A program made the translations under genes and the position numbers. A DNA stretch of 64,000 nucleotides from Actinoalloteichus fjordicus (lineage in GTDB: Bacteria > Actinomycetota > Actinomycetes > Mycobacteriales > Pseudonocardiaceae), in the NCBI RefSeq assembly GCF_001941625.1, contig NZ_CP016076.1, forward strand, positions 3,472,001 to 3,536,000, given 5' to 3'. Of the stretch, positions 63,983 through 64,000 are shown one piece after another (position 1 is the first letter of the stretch; each line of letters starts with the position of its first letter). The notes beneath the pieces are model-generated. The model worked only from the letters and a program-made list of their open reading frames with translations. It was not told where the DNA came from and ran no database searches.

Positions 63983-64000
63983 GCAGGCTGGCCGATCAGC

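Overview
The window is very GC-rich, with densely packed genes, many GTG starts, translationally coupled ATGA/GTGA junctions and codon use dominated by G/C third positions. This points to a filamentous actinomycete. The gene content (many TetR and MerR switches, drug exporters, single-chain acyl-CoA carboxylase, rifampicin monooxygenase-like enzyme) and a general resemblance to Pseudonocardiaceae such as Actinoalloteichus suggest that family, but this is inference. It looks like accessory chromosome: regulator-plus-enzyme pairs, efflux pumps and several scars of old mobile elements. No rRNA, intact tRNA or CRISPR array was seen.

Layout. 0-7 kb: NarL-type two-component system followed by an ABC-2 exporter (one ATPase, two permeases), a DUF1579-like protein, and a DGPF protein with its ECF42-type sigma factor. 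7-11 kb: TetR/DHA2 exporter with a perfect 30-bp operator, then a second TetR with a RibD-like reductase. 11.3-15.3 kb: a second ECF42/DGPF pair whose sigma gene is split by a roughly 3-kb insertion carrying serine-recombinase remnants and a MerR/NmrA pair. 15.8-20.2 kb: dienelactone hydrolase remnant, DHA1 exporter with divergent TetR, LysR. 20.4-25.9 kb: one 1826-residue biotin-dependent carboxylase. 26-30 kb: PRISE-like reductase, TetR with tandem operators, alpha/beta hydrolase, and an SDR lacking the catalytic Tyr. 30.4-33.1 kb: rifampicin monooxygenase-like gene behind a RAE-like inverted repeat, and a methyltransferase. 33.4-37.5 kb: TetR divergent from a DHA2 pump/hydrolase operon, then an SRPBCC protein. 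38-42 kb: TetR/aldo-keto reductase pair (paralogous to the 28-kb TetR), Tn3 transposase remnant, hydrolase, tyrosine phosphatase. 42.5-50 kb: APH(6)-like kinase, DrrAB-like exporter whose permease is frameshifted at a three-copy 8-bp repeat, SNF2 helicase/SWIM operon. 50-53.3 kb: RibD-like reductase, HemK-like methyltransferase, and a MerR/imine-reductase-like pair with a 19-bp-spacer MerR promoter. 53.5-58.2 kb: a four-gene cassette (67-residue peptide, two unknown proteins, class C beta-lactamase-fold protein) divergent from a tyrosine recombinase. 58.4-64 kb: GlxA-type AraC regulator with NQO1-type oxidoreductase, a long hairpin and AT-rich island, aldo-keto reductase, and a GntR gene with a perfect 36-bp palindrome driving a glyoxalase-fold protein and an NAD(P)-binding protein.

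Common theme: most enzymes and pumps sit next to a one-component regulator, and the intergenic DNA often shows its probable operator. The most unusual items are the peptide cassette at 53.5-56.6 kb, the repeat-controlled permease frame at 44.77 kb, the RAE-like rifamycin response site at 30.39 kb, and the split ECF42 sigma gene.
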